Assembly (NCBI RefSeq): GCF_901000735.1
Contig: NC_081548.1
Location: 4,650,001-4,714,000 of the forward strand
Source: Corylus avellana
Taxonomy: Eukaryota; Streptophyta; Magnoliopsida; Fagales; Betulaceae
Length of the DNA: 64,000 nucleotides
Reading direction: 5' to 3'
The notes below the pieces were generated by a model. It was not told the origin of the DNA. It saw only the letters and a program-made list of their open reading frames with translations, and searched no databases. Below, piece after piece: positions 1 to 9,197 of this stretch. The translations under genes and the position numbers were made by a program. Positions within the stretch are counted from its first letter, which is position 1; each line of letters starts with the position of its first letter.

Positions 1-64
1 AATTGTAAGTTCATAGCCATTTCATACAATGAAAAGCATATGCAGCAATGAAATTTAAACTCAC

Positions 65-174
65 CCGGATATATCTTTTGTAGGTAGACCAAAATTGATA
101 TCCCACCCTCATTTTCCATCTTTAGTTCATCCTCAGAAAACAAGACATCTTCTTTGTAATATGGAGTTAAAACA
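65..174 (-). CDS. Callose synthase (glucan synthase-like) internal exon, partial gene
   Basis: The minus strand reads a 110-nt exon between a CTAG acceptor (175-176) and a GTGAGT donor (64-63). Its translation runs from SVLTPYYKEDVLF to LQKIYPG, which matches the conserved block of plant callose synthases (usually LTPYY.EDVL..., ENEDG.S.L.YLQKIYPDEW) that make 1,3-beta-glucan at the plasma membrane. The rest of the gene would lie left of the window (3' side) and at higher coordinates (5' side). I see no further exon between 180 and 600, and a minisatellite starts at 600, so this may be a stranded fragment rather than a working gene. Two residues differ from the usual block (Val for Phe before YLQK, Gly for Asp after IYP). 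Confidence 0.6.
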
Positions 175-599
175 CTAGTCCATAAATAAGAAAATAGATT
201 AAATGGCACTTTAGTAAGAGTTGAGAGTAAATACTAATCCACCAGCTAGTAGACTATGCAGTAATTTGTAGATAAGGGCATGCAAGCATTTATTTGCTAC
301 CATGTACTGAAGCAAATGAGCAAATCAAGAAGTAATGAAAAGAAGTGAAAAGAAGAACCAATTCTTGAGCGTGATCTAGCATGTTACTAGAAAATTGAAT
401 AAAGTTAGTAAACCTATACGTATCAATGTATGTATAATTTATTAATGTATCTATGGAGTCTGGTTATGAAGAAGTTTTTAATCGATGATTCTCCTATTGC
501 TAGGGAAGATATTCTGAAATGGGGATAAAAGAATGGAAAGGTAGAATCGTAGAAAGATGGAAGTTTCATGCTTTATGTTTCTTCTTTCAAATTTCATTG
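175..599. other. AT-rich stretch, nothing recognised
   Basis: Between the callose-synthase exon and the minisatellite. No coding exon, RNA gene or repeat that I can recognise. Confidence 0.5.
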
Positions 600-2250
600 C
601 AATAATCATGGCCGAGTCTAGCTCTGCCTATACATGGCCAACTCTCACTCCGCCTTACCAAGGCCGAGCAATCACTTCGCCTTTCCATGGTGGAGAGCAT
701 CGCTCTGCCTCACTACGGCCGAGCGCATCACTTTGCCTCTCCACTGCCGAGTCTTGCTCCACCTCACCACGGCGACCATCACTTCGCATTAGCATGGCCG
801 AGAGCATTGCTCTACCTTACCACGGCGAGCATCACTTCGCCTCAGTACGGCCAAGCCGTGCTCCGCCTCTCCATGGCCGAGCGCATCACTCCATTTCTCC
901 ATGGCTGAGAGCATCGCTCCTCCTCACCACGGCCAAGCGCATCACTCCATCTCTCCACGGCCAAGTCTCACTCCGCCTCATCATGATCGAGCCTCACTCT
1001 GCCGCACCACGGCGAGCATCACTTTGCCTCAGCACGGCTGAGCCGTGCTCTGCCTCTCCATGACCGAGCGCATCACTCCGGCTCTCCTCAGCCGAGAGCA
1101 TAGCTCCGCCTCACCACGACGAGCATCACATCGCCTCAGCACAGCCGAGCCGCGCTCTGCCTCTCCATGGCTGAGCGCATCACTCCGCCTCTCCATGGCT
1201 GAGAGCATCGCTCCGCCTCACCACGGCCGAGCGCATCACTTTGCCTCTCTCCATGGCCGAGTCTTGCTCTGCCTCAGCATGGCCAAGCCTTACTTTGCCT
1301 GACCACAGTGAGCATCACTTCACCTCAGCACGGCCGAGCCGCGCTCTGCCTCTCCATGGCCGAGAGCATTGCTCTGCCTCACCATGGCGAGTCTAGCTCT
1401 GCCTCATCAACGCCGAGTCCCGCTTCGCCTCACCACGGCCGAGGGCATCACTCCGCCTCTCCGTGGCCGAGTCTTGCTCCGCCTCATCATGGCCGAGTCT
1501 CACTCCGCCTCACCACGACGATCATCACTTTGCCTCAGCACGGCCGAGCCACACTCCGCCTCTCCATGGCTGAGCGCATCACTCTACCTCTCCATGGCCG
1601 AGAGCATCGCTCTGCCTCACCACGAAGAGCATCATTTCACCTCAGCATAGTTGAGCCGCGCTCCACCTCTCCATGGCCGAGCGCATCACTCCGCCTCTCG
1701 TCGGACAAGAGCATCGCTCCGCCTCACCATGGTGAGCATCACTTCGCCTCAGCACGGCCGAGTCGCGCTTCGCCTTTCCTTGGTCGAGCGCATCACTCTT
1801 CCTCTCTATGGCCGAGAGCATCGCTTCGCCTCACCACGGCCGAGCGTATCACTCTACCTCTCCTTGGCCGACTCTCGCTCCGCCTCATCATGGCTGAGTC
1901 TCTCTCCGCCACACCATGGTTGAGCATCGCTCCGCCTCAGCATGGCCGAGCATCACTCCGCCTCAGCATAGCCGAGCATCACTTCGACTCAGCATGCCCA
2001 AGCATCGCTCCGCCTCAGCATAGCCGAGCATCACTTCGCCTCAGCATGGCCGAGCATCGCTCCACCTCAGCATGGCCGAGCAACGCTTCGCCTTAGCATG
2101 ACAAGCCTCGCTTCGCCTTTCCACTGTGAGCATCGTTCCACCTCACCATGGCCGAACCTCGCTTTGGTGCACCAAGGCCAAGCTTTGCCATTGCCGAGCT
2201 TCGCTGAGTCCATGGTCGCCTCGCCCTTGCTCACCATCGTCGAACCTTCC
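600..2250. repeat. GC-rich minisatellite, about 26-bp unit, roughly 60 degenerate copies
   Basis: A strongly periodic block in otherwise AT-rich DNA. The clearest run (1921-2110) repeats a 26-bp unit of the form GCATCRCTYCGCCTCAGCAT followed by GGCCGA; earlier units are 26-28 bp with CTCCATGG or CACCACGG in place of CAGCATGG. Because the unit lacks stop codons in several frames it creates overlapping open frames of up to 262 codons rich in Ser, Pro, His and Arg; these are composition artefacts, not genes. Sequence right of it (2260-3274) looks like the 3' internal part of a gypsy element. Tandem repeats between pol and the 3' LTR are known in the Tat/Ogre lineage, so the array may belong to that element (inference). 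Confidence 0.85.
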
Positions 2251-2259
2251 TGAAATTTC

Positions 2260-3590
2260 ACCTAGGATCCCGAGAGTCACATATCCTGGAATGGGAGGTA
2301 TCTGATTTGAAGATCATCTTCAAAATTTTGAAGAAAAGGCTTGGTGAGCGCAAAGGAAGCAGTCATCCTAGCCAGGGTTGGATCGAGAAGCTTTCGCGTA
2401 AAGACCTTTCGGCCCAAGTGCAACGATGAAGGCCTCAAGCTACACCTTGACTTCCTGCAAAACAAGCAAGACCAACCCCAAGTAATCATGGTAGCATACC
2501 AAGAGAGAGCAACTTAGTACTTCAATCAAAAGGTCAAGCACTAAAGTCACCATCACCACCAAGGACCCAGTCGAGGGAAAACTAGCTTCAAATAAACAAA
2601 AAATCCGCCTCGGGAAATACAGCTGAAGAGGCTTTCCCGAGGACGTTTGTGAGACACAGCCGAAGAGGCGCACTCCAAACTCAGTTTGACTAAGAATTGA
2701 AAAGCCTCCACGCAAGATAATTCTAAGGTTGGACCCTCAGTGAAATGCAGCCAAGGCAATCTCTCAAGAATAACTCGGTGAGACATACCCAAGGCACTTT
2801 CCTGAGGAAATGTTCGAAAAATACAATGTCAAAGCGCTTTTGAACTTAACCCGCTGTGAACATAAAAGCCTCCACGTAGGAATGTTCAAGGGTTAAACCC
2901 GTCTTGAACATAAAAGCCTCCACGCAGGAATGTTCAGCGGTTAGACAAACTCGAAGAAAGCCTAGAACGAAAACTCTTGAAGGAAAAAGTTCCTAGGTAC
3001 TCTCCGTGGTCAAGCACTCGGCCAAAAGCACTCTGCCAAAGCACTCTGCCGAGCATTCAGTCAAGCAATCACAAAAATTAAACTCATAAGTTTCATTTTT
3101 AAGATTGTGAAAAGAAAAAGAGAATAAGCAAGACAATAAAGTCGAGCGAAAGATCTTTTTCTTATTAAACATGTTTCAAAGATTTTTAACAAATCTTTAG
3201 CCTCAGAAGGGCCAGCTTCGGGAGCCCCGATGCCCGACCAGTTGGACAAGTCACCCATGGGAATCGGGGGTAACTGTTGGGGATAAAATTCGCTATGGGT
3301 CCCACTATCTTTCAACAACCCTCAATTATCTCATAAGATCCCACATTATCTCAACTACCTCACATTATTTCTTCACTATTTTAAATTATCTCTCAATCAC
3401 TCGAAGGGAGAAGATTGAGGGAGCAATTACACAAAAAAACCCTATAAAAGGGAACACCAGGCATCGGTACAAGAGATCGATCATTTATTTCTCAATACAT
3501 TACTAGCTCCGGCTACATTTTGACCCCATATACGACTGCTAACTTAAGCATTGGAGAGTCCAATCAGAGACTGTTAGACCAAAAAAATAC
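2260..3590 (+). mobile_element. Ty3/gypsy (Tat-like) 3' internal region plus LTR, truncated
   Basis: An LTR-like sequence begins at 3275 with TGTTGGGGATAAAATTCG, preceded by a purine-rich stretch (3258-3270, GGGAATCGGGGG) that fits a polypurine tract. Inside it are a TATA-like CCTATAAAAGGG (about 3440-3452) and ACTTAAGCATTGGAG (about 3542-3556), a signature commonly seen in the 3' part of Tat-type LTRs. The preceding kilobase has short GC-rich degenerate repeats (AAAGCCTCCACG..AGGAATGTTCA at about 2865 and 2912; CACTCTGCC at about 3030-3050) typical of long non-coding spacers in such elements. No pol domain remains. The right LTR boundary is uncertain. Confidence 0.6.
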
Positions 3591-3952
3591 ATCAATATTT
3601 TTAAAAGCTTGTCATTTCCTAGTAGTTATAGTTTTCATATTATTTCTTCAATAATCATATTTTTAAAAGTTTGTAATTTCCTAGTGGTTATAATTTTCAA
3701 AATTTAATTTTCAAATGATCATATTTTTTTAATTTTGTCTTTCCTAATTATCATATTTTTCATATGTTCCAACAAAAAATGAAATATAGTGAATTTTAGT
3801 AATTCATGAAGTTCATGAAAAGAAAATAAATAAATAAATAAAAAGAGTTGTCCATGGAGTTGGAAAAAAGATCATGAAGTTCCCATTTTTTTTTTTTTAA
3901 TAAAAGTTGACTCTTTTAAAAAAAAAAAAGGTTGAATCTGTTTAAAAAGTAA
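3591..3952. other. AT-rich stretch with poly(T)/poly(A) tracts
   Basis: Low-complexity AT-rich DNA with two partly repeated lines (3605-3640 and 3660-3695 share AAGYTTGTMATTTCCTAGT). No gene seen. Confidence 0.5.
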
Positions 3953-4330
3953 GGGGAAACTTTACTTTGGCCCCTTGAATTTCTATTCGCTTTTACAATC
4001 CCCCATGAACTTTCAAATCTCTCATTTTGGACCATTGAACTTTCAATTACTCTCAATGTGGACACCTCCGTTAGATTTTAAACGTTATATGATGTTTATA
4101 CCCCTGACTTTTGTATAAAATTTTAACTTTCAAAACGTTTTTTTATTTTTTTTAAAAATGAAAATCAAGGACATTTTGGTCTTTTTGTTTTATTTTTAAG
4201 TGCTAAAATTAACGGAATGATTCTAACTAAGAGTAATTGAAAGTTCAGGGGTCCAAAATAAGAGATTTGAAAGTTCAAGAGAGTTTGTAAAATCATATAG
4301 AAGTTCAGGGAGCCAAAATGAAGTTTCACC
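3953..4330. mobile_element. Foldback MITE 1
   Basis: The first 30 bases (GGGGAAACTTTACTTTGGCC, then CCTTGAA) and the last 30 read as imperfect inverted repeats; the complement of the right end begins GGTGAAACTTCATTTTGGCT. The inner arms also pair (GAACTTTCAAATCTCTCATTTTGG against its complement at about 4250-4280), so most of the 378 bp can fold into one hairpin. No coding capacity. Superfamily not assigned. Confidence 0.75.
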
Positions 4331-4612
4331 AAAAAGTAATAATGAATTTGTTAAAAAAACAAGCATCACGTGAAGAAAAAAAATAATAAACTATTTTGCA
4401 AGTTTAACGACAATGAATTATTTCCCAAAAGAGTAATTTCATATGCATTATTCTCTTATTTCGCTCGAAAAAGATACTTGGTTTTTTTTTTTTTTATATT
4501 AAGGACAATGAATGATATGTATTATTGAGCTATGGTACTTAACGGTTAGCCAATTCTTTGGCTAAAGTAACTGGCTGAATGAAGAGTGTATTTTTTTTTT
4601 TTTTTTTTTTGT
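4331..4612. other. AT-rich spacer with long poly(T) runs
   Basis: Contains poly(T) at 4482-4495 and 4591-4610. No gene or structured repeat recognised. Confidence 0.5.
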
Positions 4613-4998
4613 TAAAGTATATTTAACCTCATCAAACTACCACTTCAATAATAATTTACACCCTAAACTATTAATTACGACAATTTACTTTCTAAACTAT
4701 CAATTACGACAATTTACTCCATAAACTACAGAAACACTGACAATGTACTCCTCAATGCTAGTAAAATGATGAAATTACTCATATAGAATTTTTAATAAGA
4801 CAAAAATACCCTTAAAATTTTGAAAAAAAAAATTAAATTTTAGTATTTTTGTTTTTATTTTAGTAAGTGTAATTTTGTCATTTTGTTAAAATTAGGGGTA
4901 TATTGTTATCGTTTTGATAGTTTGTGGAGTAAATTGTCACAATTGATAGTTTGGAAGGTGAATTATTATTGGAGTAGCAGTTTGAGAGTATTAAGTGA
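4613..4998. mobile_element. Foldback MITE 2
   Basis: Left arm (ACCTCATCAAACTACCACTT, then CAATAATAATTTACACC) is mirrored by the right arm, whose complement reads ACTCTCAAACTGCTACTCCA then ATAATAATTCACC. Second-level pairing between ACGACAATTTACTCC and GGAGTAAATTGTCAC. About 385 bp, no coding capacity; adjacent to MITE 1 but a different family. Confidence 0.75.
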
Positions 4999-5396
4999 AT
5001 TTTTTTTTATTATTTTTTTTTGCACGCTATTTTTGTTAGGAATATTTTGACTAGCCCAATATAATTATTGTAAAAGCTGCATGTAAATTATGTAATTGCA
5101 GAAAAAAAAAAAAAAAATTTACTTTGACATGAACTTCATGTAATCATGTCCGGGGTCCATGAAGATCTTGAGGAGATGACAGCACAATCAGTTTCTGCTC
5201 CAGAGTTGTCAGCACGACATAATGTCTGGTCCCCCGCACAGCGTTAACACTTTCTACTTTTCTAGTAGCCATGTTGAAACTTGCATATACCGGGAAAAAA
5301 ATTATTTGAATATTCTGTGTAAAAAGTAAATGATAGAAGAGAGCCCCATCACTCCGGTCTGCAAAACAGCCAAAAGCATTCAATGACCATGTGACA
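4999..5396. other. Unassigned stretch left of the solo LTR
   Basis: Poly(A) at about 5101-5117, then a stretch open on the minus strand (5144-5383). The frame has no recognisable motif and no matching exon nearby, so I do not call a gene. The TSD of the following LTR is at 5392-5396. Confidence 0.4.
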
Positions 5397-5946
5397 TGTT
5401 GATAACAGTTTTTTATGATGACGTGGCACAGCTCCTGGGAGTTATAGCAGTGTCCGAGGATTCATTGAGCTACAAAAGAAGATGAGAATAGGATAAAAGT
5501 TGTCGGTGGTTGCTGGTGAGGGATATCTCTAATGCTTAAATTAATAATTGTATTTGAGAGTGTATAAGCATAATGAGAAATCAAGCAAGAAGAATTGATT
5601 CCCAAAAAATGAGTTGGAGCTCCAATTTTATAGGCATTTGGTAGCGGCTAACACGTTGGCATAGTAGGTCCCACATTTCCCGAGAGTCCACGTGTGTTAC
5701 ATTTGTAGGGTGGATCATGGGTAGAAGATACGGATATGAATACACGTGTTCCCAAGTATTCCTCGAGAATACATGTCTTGTGTTAGGTAACGGGGAGTCA
5801 TTTAATCTGATGAATCCTCGGTTAGCCGATTTATTAGTCGTTTGGGCCAAGTAAGTCTCGGTTCGGGCCTGATCCATAATGGGCTTATACCTTGGACCAG
5901 GTTTAGAGGTCTGTTGGGCCCTATGTGGCCGATCCATGGCCCAACA
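5397..5946 (-). mobile_element. Solo LTR, Ty3/gypsy (Tat-like), with 5-bp TSD TGACA
   Basis: The 550-bp unit starts TGTTGATAACAG and ends GGCCCAACA, so it has TG..CA ends, and is flanked on both sides by TGACA (5392-5396 and 5947-5951), a perfect target-site duplication. On the minus strand it begins TGTTGGGCCATGG and contains a TATA-like CCTATAAAATTGG (about 5635) and TTAATTTAAGCATTAGAG (about 5540), the same positional signature as the LTR at 3275. No internal region remains between the two TSDs, as expected after LTR-LTR recombination. The minus-strand open frames across it are chance frames. Confidence 0.85.
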
Positions 5947-5951
5947 TGACA

Positions 5952-7149
5952 CATCATCAAATTAAGAAAAATGCAAAAAATCAAAGTAAGAACAAAAACA
6001 CTTAATCAAAATGAGAAGTGACACACAGGAGCTTTGAACTGAGTGGCTCGCCGAATGGGTTGGGTGGCCGGCGAGCCACCCAACCCATCCCGTAGGTCTC
6101 GTCGGCTAGGTCTCCTGTGACTCGATTGTGGATGCCTCAAAAACCCGTTTTTAATGCCTCAAATCTCGTTTCTAATACCTCAAAACCCGTTTATAATGCC
6201 TCAATACCCATTTATAGATTCAAAACAAAAACCTAAAGGTGGAAGGTTAACCTTTTAAGGATTTATCACCCTAAAGGCCGAATAAGGTGACTGATGGCGC
6301 CGAAGATGATGACTGACGGCGCCGGAGAGGGTGACCCAGCCGTGCGTGGCTGGTCTGGCCAGCCGTGGGTCACAACCAGACCCACGGCCACAGGTCTCTT
6401 TTCTTCATCAAATGTATTTGGTTGTAGGTTAATTTTGTGCACTTGTTATGGTTTAGCTTATGTGTCAGTTGTTGATTGGGGGCCGTAAAAATGAGGTTTT
6501 AAGGCAAGTCCTAATATAAGTTAAACTCCTAATAGAATTGCTTTCAGTGAAAAAAACAATTGGAGTGCTTTTTTAATTTTTATCATTTATTTTTTTCCTA
6601 AAGACAATCCAAACTGGTTTGATTTAAAGACTTTCCGCCTAAAAAAAAGTTTAAAAATAATAAGTATGCGAAATATATTTAATTAAAAAGCATATTTGAG
6701 ATTATATTAGAAAATAAAAATTTTATATCCAGAAAAGAGCTTTTTGGCTCATTTCGTAGGCAAGCTGTGGTGAATTTTTCTCTTGAATTATTGGTGGGCT
6801 GTAGCTTGTTTAACACCAGCATCAGCTTCCAAATTGACATAGAAGATAACCATGCAGGTGGAACGTTTCCACAGCTATGGGGCCGAGCAGGAAACTATGT
6901 AATGAAGATATTACCATTTAGCGTGTGTGAGTCGATGTTTAGGGCTGGTTTAGGAAGACAATTCTTCCCAATTCTTCTCAATTTTTTTTTTTTAGGTTGA
7001 ATTGACACCACTAACACCCAACTCAACTCAAAAATTTTCAACTTCATTCAAAATTTTATATTCTTCAAACAATCCAAACATAATTTCAACTATTTTTCTT
7101 TTTTGATATTCGCAATTTTGAATTCAGTTCGAAAGATGAAGATGAAGAT
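5952..7149. other. Non-coding stretch with a GC-rich hairpin
   Basis: 6056-6090 contains a near-perfect inverted repeat, GGGTTGGGTGGCCGGCGAGC followed by CACCCAACCC. Around 6125-6210 the phrase AATGCCTCAA..CCCRTTT is repeated about four times. The remainder is AT-rich; the short open frames at 6294-6488 and 6767-7000 show no recognisable domain. Confidence 0.45.
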
Positions 7150-7700
7150 GAAGCTTAAGGGGCAAACTCGACTACGTTGGCCACCATAGCGTCAAAGAAA
7201 AGTTGTATCGTCTTTGGCAACCACCCATCATTGATTGGGAGGAGATGAAACTTCAGTTGAAGGAAAAATATTTGCCGATTGATTATGAGGAAGGTGAAGT
7301 GAAAGACTCGCTTAAAACAAATATCTTTCATACACAAGTTGAACATGACAAGCTTGCCTTAAATTTGATCATTAGTAATGGTAGTGGCATGAACATTGTG
7401 TCCCAAGAGATTGTAGAAAAATTGAAGCTCCTAATTGAAAAGCACCCTAAGTCGTACAAAGTAGGTTGGATTGATGATACATCCATTCCAGTGAAATATC
7501 GTTGTTTGGTCTCCTTTTCTTTGAGAAAACTCCTATGAGGATGTTGTCTGGTGTGATATTATCCCCATGAGAGTCTCTTACGATGGTTTCACCAACACAT
7601 ACTCATTTATTTTTAAACGACAAAAGATTATGTTGCAACCCATGAAAATTCAAAAATTTGAGCCAAGCATAGGTGCTGACTATGCGTAGATTTACACTAG
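7150..7700 (+). pseudogene. Ty3/gypsy gag-protease remnant
   Basis: The plus-strand frame 7203-7538 (111 codons) first resembles the end of a gypsy Gag domain (W-EEMK-L-EKYLP..Y) and then directly a retropepsin-like segment (LIISNGSGMNIVS, KHPKSYKVGWIDD, VSFSLRKL). In intact elements the active site reads D-[ST]-G and a zinc knuckle lies between the two parts; here the Asp is replaced (ISNGSG) and the spacer is missing. After a frameshift near 7540 the expected continuation (WCDIIPM, then VSYDGFTNTYSF) can still be read to about 7660 but lacks the usual GRPW segment. A decayed, internally deleted copy. Confidence 0.65.
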
Positions 7701-7730
7701 AGAGCCAAGAGTAGGGAGTTATATTTAGGA

Positions 7731-8082
7731 AAAAAATGCAAAATTAGTCCATGTGTTACTTGATTTATAATTAGTTTAATGTGGTATCAAAATAAATCCA
7801 AAAGTCCCTGAAATATGCCAAAAAAAACAATTTAGTCCTACAGTCAAATTCTGTCCGTTAATTTAACAAATTCTGTTAGTGTGGCCGACTTATATAAAAC
7901 AAATGTCACAATTTTATTGGCTCTAATGTTTTATATTATCATAATCTGTTAAATTAATAAACAAAATTTGACTGCATAAACTAAATTATTTTTTTGACAT
8001 ACCTGAAGGACTTTTGAAGTCATTTTAATATTACATGGAGTTAATTCCAAATCAGATAAACCACAAGAACCGATTTTACGTC
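7731..8082. mobile_element. Foldback MITE 3
   Basis: Arms pair over about 120 bases: left CAAAATTAGTCCATGTG..., CCAAAAGTCCCTGAAATATG; complement of right AAAATCGGTTCTTGTGG..., CAAAAGTCCTTCAGGTATG. Centre carries CAAATTCTGTCCGTTAATTT on the left and its near-complement on the right. About 350 bp, non-coding. Confidence 0.75.
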
Positions 8083-9197
8083 AGTATCTACTTCTATGGC
8101 AAATCTAATTTTACACATCATTATTTTTTTATATTAGTATAACTTGTATTCTTAACAAGTTATGATTTACATTTAATGACTTTTTTTAAGTACAAATATA
8201 TTTAAATTTAGGGTGAAATATTTTAGATTTTTCAATGTGCTCTTTTTGGAGCAATTTGGCACAATGTGGTATATATTTAAAAAAAGCCTAAAACTGAAAA
8301 TTGGCCCAAAGGCTCAACTTTGAAAAAAGCAGTTATAGTGAGCGGTTATATGTTTACAGACCGCTATCCGCTAACCGCCTAGCGGATGCGGTTAGTAAAA
8401 TTTAGTAACCGCATTTTCAACCATAGCTTACGCAGATGAAAATCGTAAACCATTTTACGCCTCATGAAAGTTATTTTTCTTCATTGAAAACGTTTTTAAA
8501 TTGACCAATATTTTGCAATGTGCCAAATCCTGAAAAATAGAAAAAAATATTTTTCAAAAAATGTTTTACACCAAAACAAATGAGAACTAAGCAATAAGCT
8601 TAGCTTAGCTTATTCCTGAAGAAGCTTGAATGAGGTTCATAAACTAAGCTTTAGGCAAAGTTTATCTCTGTAAATGAGAGAGACAATTTGTCACGCCTAG
8701 AATGCAAAAACTGGAGAATATCTATTCACTCAACAACCCAGTAACTGCTTGGATTCGGGGAAACTTTTTCAATTCATCTCACCTTCAAGGAAATTTTAAT
8801 CCTTCTAAAGTAAATATGGTTCCCAATAATTTGGAGGTTTCCATAAATTTATTCCTGTAATATGCATGAATTCTATAACCCAAGCATCACCTTGTATGAT
8901 CAAGAACCCACTAGTGTAGTTCTCTTGGTCAAAATCAGACATTACATTAAATGAAAATCATTTTTTTTTTTATTCGCAAGAAAACAACTTGAGCATTAAT
9001 TTAGTAACAAGATATACACAAAAAATCAAAAAACAAAAATGATGCAAAGGACTATACTGACCTTAAATTGTTGTGAGTAAAACTGTGGACTTCTCCACGA
9101 GCTAATGCTCGCTGCTGGTACAGGGTAAAAATTAAATACTGAATGAACTGGTGCACTAGTCCTGCAACTTTTCTGTGCAAACCTCAGATCTCCACTG
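8083..9197. other. Intergenic AT-rich DNA and 3' UTR of the downstream gene
   Basis: 8345-8415 has a cluster of short inverted copies of CCGCTA/AGCGG and GCGGTTA, possibly a remnant of a hAT-type element. The last few hundred bases before 9198 should hold the 3' UTR of the minus-strand CCR4-6 gene. No gene recognised. Confidence 0.4.

Noticed and set aside
557..2096. Several overlapping long plus-strand frames (up to 262 codons)
   Set aside because: They follow the 26-bp minisatellite and are open in all phases because the unit has no stop; no start context, introns or domains.
5144..5383. 79-codon minus frame with VNAVRGTRHYVVLTTLEQK, slightly cystatin-like
   Set aside because: Lacks the QxVxG loop and the N-terminal LARFAV helix, and no other exon is nearby; the resemblance is too weak.
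5581..5984. Two minus-strand frames of 60 and 123 codons
   Set aside because: Entirely inside the solo LTR bounded by TGACA repeats; chance frames.
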